Translations under genes and position numbers: made by a program
Notes under the pieces: generated by a model
Seen by the model: only the letters and a program-made list of their open reading frames with translations
The model's database searches: none
Told to the model about the DNA's origin: nothing
DNA from: Ruegeria sp. SCSIO 43209
GTDB taxonomy: Bacteria; Pseudomonadota; Alphaproteobacteria; Rhodobacterales; Rhodobacteraceae
Direction: 5' to 3'
Length of the DNA stretch: 64,000 nt
Assembly (NCBI RefSeq): GCF_019904295.1
Contig: NZ_CP065359.1
Span: forward strand, 1,451,001-1,515,000
Shown: positions 36,101 through 44,590 of the stretch, one piece after another
How the letters are laid out: every line of letters begins with the position of its first letter
How positions within the stretch are numbered: the first letter of the stretch is position 1

Positions 36101-38122
36101 GTGGACCTGACTGCGCTGCGCAATGCCAACCCCGAACACTGGGACAAGGCTGCGGCCATCCGCACCCTGACCCTCGACGCTGTCGCCGCCGCCAATTCCG
36201 GCCATTCCGGTATGCCGATGGGCATGGCCGATGTTGCGACCGTATTGTTCGAAAAGCACCTCAAATTCGACGCCACTGCCCCGAACTGGCCGGACCGCGA
36301 TCGGTTCATCCTATCGGCGGGTCACGGTTCGATGCTGGTCTATTCGCTGCTGTATCTCACCGGTCATGGCGATGTTACGCTGGAAGAGATCAAGAACTTC
36401 CGTCAATTGGGCGCCAAAACTGCCGGGCACCCCGAGAACTTCCTGATCGATGGTGTCGAAACCACTACCGGACCTTTGGGTCAGGGCATTTCGAATGCCG
36501 TTGGCTTTGCGATGGCCGAGGAAATTCAGCGTGCGCATTATGGCAAGAAGATCGTTGATCACTATACCTACGTGATTGCGGGCGACGGCTGCCTGATGGA
36601 AGGCGTCAGCCAAGAGGCGATCACTTTGGCCGGTCGCCACGAGCTAAGCAAACTGATCGTCTTCTGGGATAACAACAACATCACCATCGACGGCACAGTC
36701 GACATCGCCGACCGCACCGATCAGGTGCGCCGTTTTGCGGCCTCGGGCTGGCATGTGCTTGAGATTGACGGCCACGACCCCAAGGCCATCGATGCGGCCA
36801 TCGTGCAGGCGAAGAAGTCGAACAAACCGACGATGATTGCTTGTGAAAGCCACATAGCACTGGGGCACGCGGCGCAGGACACTTCAAAAGGCCATGGCGC
36901 TCTGACCGATCAGGATCAGTTGAACGCCGCCAAAGAAGCATATGACTGGCCGCATGATGCGTTCGTCATCCCTGCTGAGGTCAAAGCCGCTTGGGAGGCC
37001 ATTGGTGCACGTGGCAAAGCCGAGCGCGCAGCGTGGGAGGAGCGTTTTGCGCAAGTCTCCGAACGTAAACAAGCCGAATTCAACCGCGCCTATGCGTTTG
37101 AGGCACCAAAGAAGCTGGCCGGCGCCATCCGGTCGTTCAAGAAACTGATGTCGGAAGACCAGCCAAAGCTGGCCACACGCGCCTCTTCAGAGAAGGTGTT
37201 GAATGTCGTTAACCCGATCATGCCCGAAACCATTGGCGGCTCGGCTGACCTGACTGGATCGAACAACACCAAATCGGCTGATATGGGCGTGTTCCTTCCG
37301 GAAAACCGCAAGGGTCGGTATATCCATTACGGCATTCGTGAACACGGTATGGCCGCTGCTATGAACGGTATGGCGCTGCATGGTGGCATTCGCCCGTATG
37401 GCGGTACGTTCATGGCCTTCACCGACTATGCGCGGCCCTCGATGCGTTTGGCTGCACTTATGAAGATCCCGACGGTGTTCGTGATGACCCACGACTCGAT
37501 TGGTCTGGGCGAAGACGGTCCGACGCACCAACCGGTGGAACATCTGGCGATCTCGCGCGCGACGCCGAACACTTATGTGTTCCGCCCCGCGGATACGATT
37601 GAGACCGCCGAAGCCTGGGAATTGGCGCTGACCTTCAAGGATAGCCCCTCAGTCCTGTCGCTGACCCGTCAAGGCGTGCCAACTGTTCGGACCCAGCACA
37701 AAGCCAAAAACCTGACCGCACAAGGCGCTTATGTATTGGCTGACGCAGAAAACAAGCGTCAGGCGATTCTGATTGCCACAGGTTCCGAGGTTTCGCTGGC
37801 GATGGAAGCTAAAGCAATACTTGAGGCCGAAGGCATCGGCACTCGGGTCGTTTCCATGCCCTGTATGGAGCTGTTTGCCGAACAAGACGAAGCCTACCGC
37901 AAGCGCGTATTGCCTGCGGGAGCCGTCCGCGTCGGTATCGAGGCTGCGGTTCGCGCCGGAGGCTGGGACCGTTGGCTTCTGGGCGAGCGTGGTCGCGAGG
38001 CCAAAGCCGGGTTCATCGGCATGTCCAGCTTTGGTGCGTCGGCACCCGCCGGAGAGCTCTACAAGCATTTTGGCATCACGACCGAGGCAACAGTCGCCAA
38101 GGTCAAAGAACTGCTGGGTTGA
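36101..38122 (+). CDS. tkt: Transketolase
   Basis: The gene starts at a GTG preceded by AAAGGA at 36086-36091 and encodes 673 residues. Thiamine diphosphate motifs are clear: [13 protein letters not shown] near residue 155 with the NN of the metal site at DNNNITIDG, and the conserved [18 protein letters not shown] near 465. It moves two-carbon units in the pentose phosphate pathway and carbon fixation. It is monocistronic, with a good terminator, and is followed about 2 kb later by two gap genes, so several central carbon genes lie close together. Confidence 0.96.
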   Translation: MDLTALRNANPEHWDKAAAIRTLTLDAVAAANSGHSGMPMGMADVATVLFEKHLKFDATAPNWPDRDRFILSAGHGSMLVYSLLYLTGHGDVTLEEIKNFRQLGAKTAGHPENFLIDGVETTTGPLGQGISNAVGFAMAEEIQRAHYGKKIVDHYTYVIAGDGCLMEGVSQEAITLAGRHELSKLIVFWDNNNITIDGTVDIADRTDQVRRFAASGWHVLEIDGHDPKAIDAAIVQAKKSNKPTMIACESHIALGHAAQDTSKGHGALTDQDQLNAAKEAYDWPHDAFVIPAEVKAAWEAIGARGKAERAAWEERFAQVSERKQAEFNRAYAFEAPKKLAGAIRSFKKLMSEDQPKLATRASSEKVLNVVNPIMPETIGGSADLTGSNNTKSADMGVFLPENRKGRYIHYGIREHGMAAAMNGMALHGGIRPYGGTFMAFTDYARPSMRLAALMKIPTVFVMTHDSIGLGEDGPTHQPVEHLAISRATPNTYVFRPADTIETAEAWELALTFKDSPSVLSLTRQGVPTVRTQHKAKNLTAQGAYVLADAENKRQAILIATGSEVSLAMEAKAILEAEGIGTRVVSMPCMELFAEQDEAYRKRVLPAGAVRVGIEAAVRAGGWDRWLLGERGREAKAGFIGMSSFGASAPAGELYKHFGITTEATVAKVKELLG

Positions 38123-38141
38123 ACCTACCCAAATTAGTCAG

Positions 38142-38171
38142 AAGGCCTCGGTTAAAACCGGGGCCTTTTTT
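38142..38171 (+). terminator. Intrinsic terminator of tkt
   Basis: AAGGCCTCGG, loop TTAAAA, CCGGGGCCTT with one G-U pair, ending in six T. It lies 19 bp after the tkt stop and just before the convergent thioesterase gene. Confidence 0.85.
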
Positions 38172-38172
38172 G

Positions 38173-38973
38173 TTAGACGAAAATTATTACTGACTGCATA
38201 CCATCGACAATTAGATCACCATCGGTGTTCCACATCCGCATGACCTGAGAGCTGTAGCCGTCATGTCCAGCTGTCAATTGATGTTCCATCAACCACCATC
38301 CATCGCGAGTATGAATATCTTCGGATAGCACGTTGAAAATCCAGTTCATTGATGAGTTGTTTCCCGGCTTCTTCAATGTCGGGAATATGGCCGGTGGCAA
38401 CAGGTCCGCAATTGCGATCAACCCTTCGATCCTATCGCGCATATCGGCATCATTATGGCGCGCCCAAACCTTCACATAGCCACGCTCTGCACCAGCAAAT
38501 GGCCGCGCCCCGTCGATCAACCGAACGTCGAAGTTCTCAAGAAATGCGATGGGAAGTTTTGGCAAATCTGGCGGGAAATAGTGTTCTGTGATCTCTGGCT
38601 GTATCTCTGCCTTAGCCGGATGTTCGAACGCCACATGGCTGTCCTGTGCCTTGCCAAACGTAAATGTCCCAAGTGCGGCTGTATTCCCCTCAATACTTGC
38701 TCGTGTATTGATCGTTGTGACATTCCGCCCATTGCGAAGCACCTCGGTTTCGATCAGCGGAGGTGAACCGATGGGCGCGGTAAAATTGATCAGGGCCGAG
38801 CGTAATGGCGGCAGAACATCGACCGCATTTCTCGCAGCAGCCAGCAGCAAGGCAGACGAGAAGCCGCCATATGTTGTGCGGCCTTGCATCCAGTTTGGCG
38901 GCACCGGAAACTGCAGCATCCCGTTCAACCGATCTGAACTGGCAAGGACTTGGGAAAGGCTGAGTTTAGTCAT
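38173..38973 (-). CDS. Acyl-CoA thioesterase family protein (double hotdog)
   Basis: The ATG at 38973 gives 266 residues. GRTTYGGFSSALLLAAA near residue 35 and the second half (NSSMNWIFNVLSEDIHTRDGWWLMEH) match the TesB-like double hotdog thioesterases that act on acyl-CoA. No signal peptide is present. It is a single gene between tkt and a DUF808 gene. The substrate is unknown; medium-chain acyl-CoA is usual for the family. Confidence 0.8.
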   Translation of the reverse strand: MTKLSLSQVLASSDRLNGMLQFPVPPNWMQGRTTYGGFSSALLLAAARNAVDVLPPLRSALINFTAPIGSPPLIETEVLRNGRNVTTINTRASIEGNTAALGTFTFGKAQDSHVAFEHPAKAEIQPEITEHYFPPDLPKLPIAFLENFDVRLIDGARPFAGAERGYVKVWARHNDADMRDRIEGLIAIADLLPPAIFPTLKKPGNNSSMNWIFNVLSEDIHTRDGWWLMEHQLTAGHDGYSSQVMRMWNTDGDLIVDGMQSVIIFV

Positions 38974-39060
38974 CGATCTCACACCGGATATGCTTCGATT
39001 GGAACTTACCCCGCTCTTACCCTTGTGCCAGATGAAACCTCACGTCACATGATCCTGATT

Positions 39061-40032
39061 TCAGTGTTTATTCGCAGATCCCGAAATCGCGCTGATCGCG
39101 GGGGACAGCAGCTTGGTTGCCACCGGTATCAGCGCCAGCCCATAGGCCAGACCGAATACACCATCCATCGTCGCCTTCGCGATCCACTTTACCGCGCCTG
39201 CCCATTGTTCAGACACAGCATGACTCGCAGCATTTGCCCAGTCGTAAATGTGATGGCCCAGCCAGCCAAAGCCCAGGACCTCCATACCGTGGATCATGAT
39301 CGACCCGCCGACCCACAGCATCGCAGCAGTACCAACGATAGACAGAACTTTCATAACAACGGGCATCGCTTTGACGAGGCCCCTTCCCGTTCCGCGCCCT
39401 ATCGGCGTCGGCGCGTTTTGCGCCAAATACAGGCCGACATCATCCATTTTCACGATCAGAGCGACCGAGCCATAAACGGCGACGGTGACCCCAACGCCCA
39501 CCACGGCCAGCGTCGCGGCTTGCATCCACACATTCGGCGCTTCAATGGCCGCCAAAGCGATGGTCATGATTTCAGCAGACAGAATAAAGTCAGTCTTGAT
39601 CGCACCCTTCACCTTCTTTTCTTCCAGATGGCCAGGAACAGGATTTTTCATATCTTCGTCTATCGCATGGCTCCCATGTGGAACCAGGACGTGAAAAATC
39701 TTCTCGGCCCCCTCGAAACACAGATATGAACCACCGAGCATAAGCAGCGGTGTGATCAACCAAGGCGCAAAATTGGCTAGTAGCAATGCCACTGGCAACA
39801 ACAGAATGATCTTGTTGAAAATCGATCCGCGCGCGATGCGCCAGATGATCGGCAGTTCCCGCGCTGGGGCAAAACCCTGAACGTATTTGGGCGTCACGGC
39901 CGCATCGTCAATGATCACACCCGCAGTCTTGGCCCCAGCCTTGCCGGCAGCGGCCACCACATCGTCCACCGAAGCCGCCGCGACCTTTGCAATGCCCGCC
40001 ACGTCGTCCAACAGGGCCAACAGACCACTCAT
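39061..40032 (-). CDS. DUF808 (YedI-like) membrane protein
   Basis: The ATG at 40032 gives 323 residues beginning MSGLLALLDDVAGIAKVAAA, the conserved DUF808 N terminus. GVIIDDAAVTPKYVQGFAPARELPI follows, then about seven membrane helices (for example IILLLPVALLLANFAPWLITPLLMLGGSYL). It lies on its own, 183 bp from the divergent gap gene. Function is unknown; proteins of this family are inner membrane proteins. Confidence 0.88.
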   Translation of the reverse strand: MSGLLALLDDVAGIAKVAAASVDDVVAAAGKAGAKTAGVIIDDAAVTPKYVQGFAPARELPIIWRIARGSIFNKIILLLPVALLLANFAPWLITPLLMLGGSYLCFEGAEKIFHVLVPHGSHAIDEDMKNPVPGHLEEKKVKGAIKTDFILSAEIMTIALAAIEAPNVWMQAATLAVVGVGVTVAVYGSVALIVKMDDVGLYLAQNAPTPIGRGTGRGLVKAMPVVMKVLSIVGTAAMLWVGGSIMIHGMEVLGFGWLGHHIYDWANAASHAVSEQWAGAVKWIAKATMDGVFGLAYGLALIPVATKLLSPAISAISGSANKH

Positions 40033-40094
40033 CGCGCTTCCTTTCCATTCATCTGTTCGATCGGACCCTACCTGATCCAACGGCTAGCGCAAGC

Positions 40095-40125
40095 GTTAGC
40101 GCAATCGGCGCAGGTTTGCGCTAAC
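40095..40125. promoter_or_regulatory. Two LacI-type operator-like sites before the first gap gene
   Basis: GTTAGCGCAATC at 40095-40106 and GTTTGCGCTAAC at 40114-40125 match the perfect palindrome GTTAGCGCTAAC at 41471 with two and one mismatches. Their centres are 19 bp apart, about 90-115 bp upstream of the gap start. They probably bind the same LacI-family regulator (CceR/GapR type in Rhodobacteraceae). Confidence 0.5.
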
Positions 40126-40214
40126 ACCTTAAAAATATGCCATTTTTGCCCTTTTGAGATTCAATATTCGCGGCTATATGGCCTGCAACGCAAGCGCATT
40201 TTTGGAGACGTCGG

Positions 40215-41216
40215 ATGACCATCAAGGTCGGTATCAATGGTTTTGGCCGCATCGGCCGCTGTACTCTGTCGCACATCGCCGCATCGGCGCGCAACGACAT
40301 CGAAGTGATCAAGGTCAACGCCACCGGCCCGCTGGAAACCTCGGCGCATCTGTTGAAATACGACAGCATTCATGGACGTTTCCCACGCGACGTCTCGGTC
40401 GAAGGCAACACCATGGATCTGGGTCGCGGCCCGATGGAGATGTTCTCGACCTACGATATGAACGAGCTGGACTGGGAAGGCTGCGATGTCGTTCTGGAAT
40501 GCACCGGTAAATTCAACGACGGCCTGAAGGCTAAAACCCATCTTGAGCGCGGCGCAGGCAAGGTTCTGCTATCGGCCCCTGGCAAGAATGTCGACAAGAC
40601 CATCGTATTTGGTGTGAACCACAACAGCCTGACTGCAAACGACAACATGGTGTCGAACGGTTCTTGCACCACCAACTGCCTTGCTCCGCTTGCCAAAGTT
40701 CTGGACGAAGGTATCGGCATCGAGCATGGCATCATGACCACGATTCACGCCTATACCGGCGACCAACCGACGCTGGACCGTCGCCACAGCGATCTTTATC
40801 GCGCCCGCGCTGCCGCCATGTCGATGATCCCGACGTCCACTGGCGCCGCTGCAGCACTGGGAGAGGTTCTGCCGAACCTCAAAGGGCGCCTGGACGGCTC
40901 GGCCATCCGCGTGCCCACTCCAAACGTCTCGGCCGTTGATCTATCATTCCGCGCCTCGCGCGACGTCACTGTCGAAGAGGTCAACGCCATCGTCGAAGAG
41001 GCAGCGAAAGGCCCGATGCAGCGCGTTCTAGGGTATGAGCCTGCGCCGCTGGTTTCGACCGATTTCAACCACACCGAAGAAAGCTCGATCTTTGCGCCGG
41101 ATCAGACCCGAGTTGTCGACAACCGAATGGTGCGCGTATTGGCATGGTATGACAACGAATGGGGATTCTCGGTGCGTATGGCGGATGTCGCCGTCGCGAT
41201 GGGCCGCCTTAACTGA
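40215..41216 (+). CDS. gap: Glyceraldehyde-3-phosphate dehydrogenase, first copy, probably NADP-accepting
   Basis: The 333-residue protein has the nucleotide loop INGFGRIGR, the active site SNGSCTTNCLAP with Cys151, and the partner His178. At the end of the second beta strand it reads VNATGP, with Ala36 where NAD-specific enzymes have Asp. The same N-A pattern occurs in Bacillus GapB, an NADP enzyme working in gluconeogenesis. It therefore probably accepts NADP or both cofactors. It is followed by a hairpin, a 47-residue membrane protein and a second GAPDH with Asp at this place. Confidence 0.92.
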   Translation: MTIKVGINGFGRIGRCTLSHIAASARNDIEVIKVNATGPLETSAHLLKYDSIHGRFPRDVSVEGNTMDLGRGPMEMFSTYDMNELDWEGCDVVLECTGKFNDGLKAKTHLERGAGKVLLSAPGKNVDKTIVFGVNHNSLTANDNMVSNGSCTTNCLAPLAKVLDEGIGIEHGIMTTIHAYTGDQPTLDRRHSDLYRARAAAMSMIPTSTGAAAALGEVLPNLKGRLDGSAIRVPTPNVSAVDLSFRASRDVTVEEVNAIVEEAAKGPMQRVLGYEPAPLVSTDFNHTEESSIFAPDQTRVVDNRMVRVLAWYDNEWGFSVRMADVAVAMGRLN

Positions 41217-41241
41217 CCCTTCGCACATCGCTTGTACCTTT

Positions 41242-41270
41242 ATGCCCGCTCAGGTTATCTGAGCGGGCAT
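41242..41270 (+). terminator. Perfect 12 bp hairpin between gap and the microprotein gene
   Basis: ATGCCCGCTCAG, loop GTTAT, CTGAGCGGGCAT. Only TT-ACGTT follows, so termination may be partial, or the hairpin may protect the 3' end of the gap mRNA. Confidence 0.6.
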
Positions 41271-41289
41271 TTACGTTCAGGGTGCAGAA

Positions 41290-41433
41290 ATGACAAATCA
41301 AATCGCCATCTGGCTTGGAATCCTAATTCTGGGCGGTCTGATGCTGGACGTGGCACTATTCGGCACCGAACACCTGCTGTTCCTGGGCAAGAAGCTCTAC
41401 GATTTCCTGGATTGGCTCGCCTTCTGGCGCTGA
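41290..41433 (+). CDS. 47-residue membrane microprotein between the two gap genes
   Basis: ATG at 41290 and TGA at 41431-41433. The product begins MTNQIAIWLGILILGGLMLD, one hydrophobic helix, and ends with an amphipathic, aromatic segment KLYDFLDWLAFWR. Similar very short proteins next to gap in Roseobacters are, as I recall, annotated (apparently by mistake) as GAPDH. The function is unknown. Its conservation between two gap genes would suggest a real gene, possibly membrane recruitment of glycolytic enzyme, but this is conjecture. Confidence 0.6.
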   Translation: MTNQIAIWLGILILGGLMLDVALFGTEHLLFLGKKLYDFLDWLAFWR

Positions 41434-41470
41434 CAGAGGTTTTTCTTGACTTTCGCGCCAATCTGGCTTT

Positions 41471-41482
41471 GTTAGCGCTAAC
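41471..41482. promoter_or_regulatory. Perfect LacI-type operator before the second gap gene
   Basis: GTTAGCGCTAAC is a 12 bp palindrome with the CG centre typical of LacI-family operators. It lies 33 bp upstream of the second gap ATG, near the likely promoter. Two imperfect copies precede the first gap gene. Confidence 0.6.
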
Positions 41483-41514
41483 CATCTATGGACCATGTTC
41501 TGACGGAGCGCATT

Positions 41515-42519
41515 ATGACACTCAAGCTGGCAATCAATGGATTTGGACGGATAGGGCGCGGCGTTCTTCGGGCCGTCATGGAATCCGGACGTACTGATGT
41601 TGAAATCATCGCAATCAACGATCTGGCAAAGCCCGAAATGAACGCACATCTGTTCGAGTTCGACAGTGTGCATGGACGCTATTCCAAACCCGTAACTCTG
41701 ACTGATGCAGGTCTGGATGTGGGTGCTGGGCCCATCCGGCTGACCAGCGAGCGTGATCCCGAAGCACTGGACTGGTCTGATGTGGATGTGGTTCTGGAAT
41801 GCACCGGTGTTTTCCGGACCCGTGAAGCAGCTGAGCGGCACCTGAAAAACGGATCAAAGAAAGTATTGATCTCGGCCCCTGCCCGTGGCGACGGCGGCGT
41901 GAAGACAGTCGTGTTCGGCGTGAACGATCATGAGCTAACCGCCGACGATATCGTTGTTTCCAATGCCTCGTGCACCACCAACTGCCTATCGCCCGTGGCC
42001 GCAGCATTGGACGCAGGGCTTGGCATCAAACACGGCAACATGACAACCGTTCATGCCTATACGGCGAGCCAACCGGTTCACGACACTGCGGGCAAAGACC
42101 CCTACTTGTCGCGCGCAGCAGCACTGTCGATGATTCCCACGACAACCGGCGCGGCGTCTGCAGTGGGTCTGGTATTGCCGCAGCTTGCTGGTAAGTTGAC
42201 CGGGCAAGCCATTCGTGTCCCCACGCCCAATGTCTCAGTCGTTGATCTGGTTGCTGAGGTTTCGCGACCGACGACCGAAGAAGAGGTCAATGCCCTCTTT
42301 GTAGAAGCCGCCGCCAAAATCCCCAGTGTGCTGGCGGCCGAGAATCGCCCCTTGATCTCGATCGATTTCAACCACGACTCGCATAGCTCGACGGTTTCAC
42401 TGGCTGAAACCAAAGTAACTGACGGCACATTGGTTCGTGTGCTTGCATGGTACGACAACGAATGGGGCTTCTCGAACCGGATGCTGGACACAGCCGCCGC
42501 GATGGGCGCGCTATCCTAA
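41515..42519 (+). CDS. gap: Glyceraldehyde-3-phosphate dehydrogenase, second copy, NAD-type
   Basis: The ATG at 41515 follows GGAG at 41505-41508 and gives 334 residues; the frame is open further upstream, through the operator. The loop INGFGRIGR and active site SNASCTTNCLSP (Cys153) are intact. The second beta strand ends INDLAKP, with Asp36, which selects NAD. This suits catabolic glycolysis or the Entner-Doudoroff route. It ends tail to tail with coaD, the two stop regions overlapping by 9 bp. Confidence 0.94.
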   Translation: MTLKLAINGFGRIGRGVLRAVMESGRTDVEIIAINDLAKPEMNAHLFEFDSVHGRYSKPVTLTDAGLDVGAGPIRLTSERDPEALDWSDVDVVLECTGVFRTREAAERHLKNGSKKVLISAPARGDGGVKTVVFGVNDHELTADDIVVSNASCTTNCLSPVAAALDAGLGIKHGNMTTVHAYTASQPVHDTAGKDPYLSRAAALSMIPTTTGAASAVGLVLPQLAGKLTGQAIRVPTPNVSVVDLVAEVSRPTTEEEVNALFVEAAAKIPSVLAAENRPLISIDFNHDSHSSTVSLAETKVTDGTLVRVLAWYDNEWGFSNRMLDTAAAMGALS

Positions 42520-43002
42520 CCGCTCTTTCAAGGCGGAATTGACGCGGGGCGTGACGAATTTTGACACGTCCCCGTTCAATCTGGCGATTTCTTTGACCAG
42601 TTTCGACGCAATGGCTTGATGCCGTGCCTCTGCCATCAAGAACACGGTCTCAATCGAGTCGTCCAACGCGCGATTCATCCCAACCATCTGGAATTCATAC
42701 TCGAAATCCGCAACCGCACGCAGTCCGCGCACGATGATCTGAGCGCCTACATCGCGGGCGCAATCGATCAGCAGGTTTTCAAACGGATGCGCGACAATCT
42801 CAGTGCCGGTCTGCTCGGTCAGATGGGCGCATTCGGCCTCGATCATCGCAACACGCTCTTCCAAAGAAAACAGTGGGCCCTTGTCCCGGTTGATAGCAAC
42901 ACCAATGACGAGCTTATCCACCAGCGCAGCCGCGCGGCGAATAATGTCTATATGACCCATGGTGATAGGGTCGAAAGTACCGGGATATAATCCAACCCGC
43001 AT
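42511..43002 (-). CDS. coaD: Phosphopantetheine adenylyltransferase
   Basis: The frame is open to 43062, but MRVGLYPGTFDPITMGHIDI is the universal start, so 43002 is used (163 residues). It has the TxGH nucleotidyltransferase motif (TMGH) and the conserved IVRGLRAVADFEYEFQM. It catalyses the fourth step of coenzyme A synthesis. Its 3' end overlaps that of the second gap gene by 9 bp, so the two transcripts run into each other. Confidence 0.96.
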   Translation of the reverse strand: MRVGLYPGTFDPITMGHIDIIRRAAALVDKLVIGVAINRDKGPLFSLEERVAMIEAECAHLTEQTGTEIVAHPFENLLIDCARDVGAQIIVRGLRAVADFEYEFQMVGMNRALDDSIETVFLMAEARHQAIASKLVKEIARLNGDVSKFVTPRVNSALKERLG

Positions 43003-43084
43003 TGGGCTCTCCAGCGCAACAATATTTCTGCGCAAGCAAACATAACTTTGCCGCAGGTGCAAGAGGCTGAAACAGCCCCCGCGT

Positions 43085-43522
43085 TCAATGCCCCATGATC
43101 ATGCCCTCAAGCGCGTCTTTTTCCATAGCAAGTTCAGCAAGTTGCGCCTTGACCGCATCACCCAGCGTAACGATGCCGACCAGTTTGCCATCTTCCAATA
43201 CAGGCATGTGGCGAAATCGTCCTTCGGTCATCTGGGACAGGATAGACTCAACAGTATCCTGCTGGCTGGCGGTCACAAGTTGCTTGGTCATATAGTTGCT
43301 AACGGGTTTATCCAAGCATCCGCTGCCGCTGGCAGCCAACTCACGAACAATGTCTCGTTCGGATAAAATGCCCGCTGCCGTCTGCCCCCCATCCTCGGAA
43401 ATGACCACAGTACCAATCCGCTTTTCCGCAAGAATCTCGGCAGCCTGAGAAACGGATGCCGTTGGCTCGACCGTCTCCACACCGCCGCTGGCCTTGGATT
43501 TGAGAATGGCCTGTACAAGCAT
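43085..43522 (-). CDS. CBS-domain protein
   Basis: A 145-residue protein made of two CBS domains: VEPTASVSQAAEILAEKRIGTVVI in the first, with ILSERDIVRELA, and LVTASQQDTVESILSQMTEGRFRHMPVLE in the second, with GIVTLGDAVKAQL. Such stand-alone pairs bind adenosine nucleotides as energy sensors. It sits upstream of coaD on the same strand with an 82 bp gap, perhaps co-transcribed. The target is unknown. Confidence 0.92.
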   Translation of the reverse strand: MLVQAILKSKASGGVETVEPTASVSQAAEILAEKRIGTVVISEDGGQTAAGILSERDIVRELAASGSGCLDKPVSNYMTKQLVTASQQDTVESILSQMTEGRFRHMPVLEDGKLVGIVTLGDAVKAQLAELAMEKDALEGMIMGH

Positions 43523-43583
43523 AAGCGAAAACCTCCGGAATTACGTACTGTTTTCCAAAGCGTTGCCGGAATGTGTGAATGTG

Positions 43584-44486
43584 TCAAGGTGAAGCTTCGC
43601 GCTCAAGCCGCGCTACTTCGTCCCGTATTCCGCGCGTCAACGCCTCGGCAAAGTGGTTCAACCGCTCATTGCGCTGATCGCCCTGATGGCGGACCAGATA
43701 GAACCCCCGGGTCAGACTGACCTGATCCGTCAGGATTTTCTGCAATCCCCGATGGAACGGCAATGTGAAATCATGTGCCACGCAGACCCCTGTTCCCAGC
43801 GAAACTTGTCGCAGCTGAACGGAAACAGAGTTTGATGCAAGCGCGACACGTTCAACACCAATGTCGTTGAGATAGTCCAGCTCGCGGTCGAAAATCATGT
43901 CCGGAATATAGCCTATCATCCGATGCCCTTTTAGATCCTCGATGGATCGAATTTCGGCGTGACGACTCAGGTATTCCTTCGTTGCGACCATATGCAGCCG
44001 ATAGTCGGATATCTTCTGCACCAGCAGTTTCCCTGCGGTGGGCGCACTGACTGTTACCGCCATGTCGGCCTCTCGCCGGGATAGGTTGATGATGCGCGGC
44101 AACGCCAGGATCTGAATGTCGAGATCAGGATTGGCATCGCTGATCTTGGCGCAGACCTGTGGCAACAGGTAATTGGCACTACCATCCGGGGCACCAATTC
44201 GGATCTGACCGCTTAGCGATTTGGCAGAGCCTGACATGACACCAGTCGCTGCGCGCATAGCTTCTTCCGCCTGCAGCCCATGCTCCATCAGGCGTTGTCC
44301 TGCAGTCGTCAACACATAGCCCTGCTGTGATTTCGTGAACAACACCGCGTCCAATGCCGCTTCGAGCCGCGCGATTCTGCGCCCGACTGTCGCCGGGTCG
44401 ATCTTGAGAACCCGCCCCGCACCCGAAAGGCTTTCATCGCGCGCGACCGCCAGGAAAACCCGCAAATCATCCCAATTCGGCGTCAT
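43584..44486 (-). CDS. LysR-family regulator divergent from mmsA
   Basis: The 300-residue protein has a LysR helix-turn-helix (WDDLRVFLAVARDESLSGAGRVL; DPATVGRRIARLEAAL) and a substrate-binding domain. It is divergent from mmsA with 104 bp between the starts, where a TTTGCA-TTTT-TGCAAA repeat lies. It therefore probably controls valine or methylmalonate semialdehyde metabolism, although in Pseudomonas the mms regulator is of another family. Confidence 0.9.
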   Translation of the reverse strand: MTPNWDDLRVFLAVARDESLSGAGRVLKIDPATVGRRIARLEAALDAVLFTKSQQGYVLTTAGQRLMEHGLQAEEAMRAATGVMSGSAKSLSGQIRIGAPDGSANYLLPQVCAKISDANPDLDIQILALPRIINLSRREADMAVTVSAPTAGKLLVQKISDYRLHMVATKEYLSRHAEIRSIEDLKGHRMIGYIPDMIFDRELDYLNDIGVERVALASNSVSVQLRQVSLGTGVCVAHDFTLPFHRGLQKILTDQVSLTRGFYLVRHQGDQRNERLNHFAEALTRGIRDEVARLEREASP

Positions 44487-44495
44487 GTTCTACCC

Positions 44496-44511
44496 TTTGC
44501 ATTTTTGCAAA
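44496..44511. promoter_or_regulatory. LysR-type binding site between the regulator gene and mmsA
   Basis: TTTGCA-TTTT-TGCAAA is a perfect inverted repeat with the T-N11-A spacing typical of LysR boxes. It lies 10 bp upstream of the regulator's start and about 80 bp upstream of mmsA, a good position for autorepression and activation. Confidence 0.55.
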
Positions 44512-44590
44512 ACTGATTTGAAATATTGCCTCTGTTCAGGTGATTTTCGCAAGTCTATTCTTCGCGCAACTTAATCCGGAGGAGTTTGCA

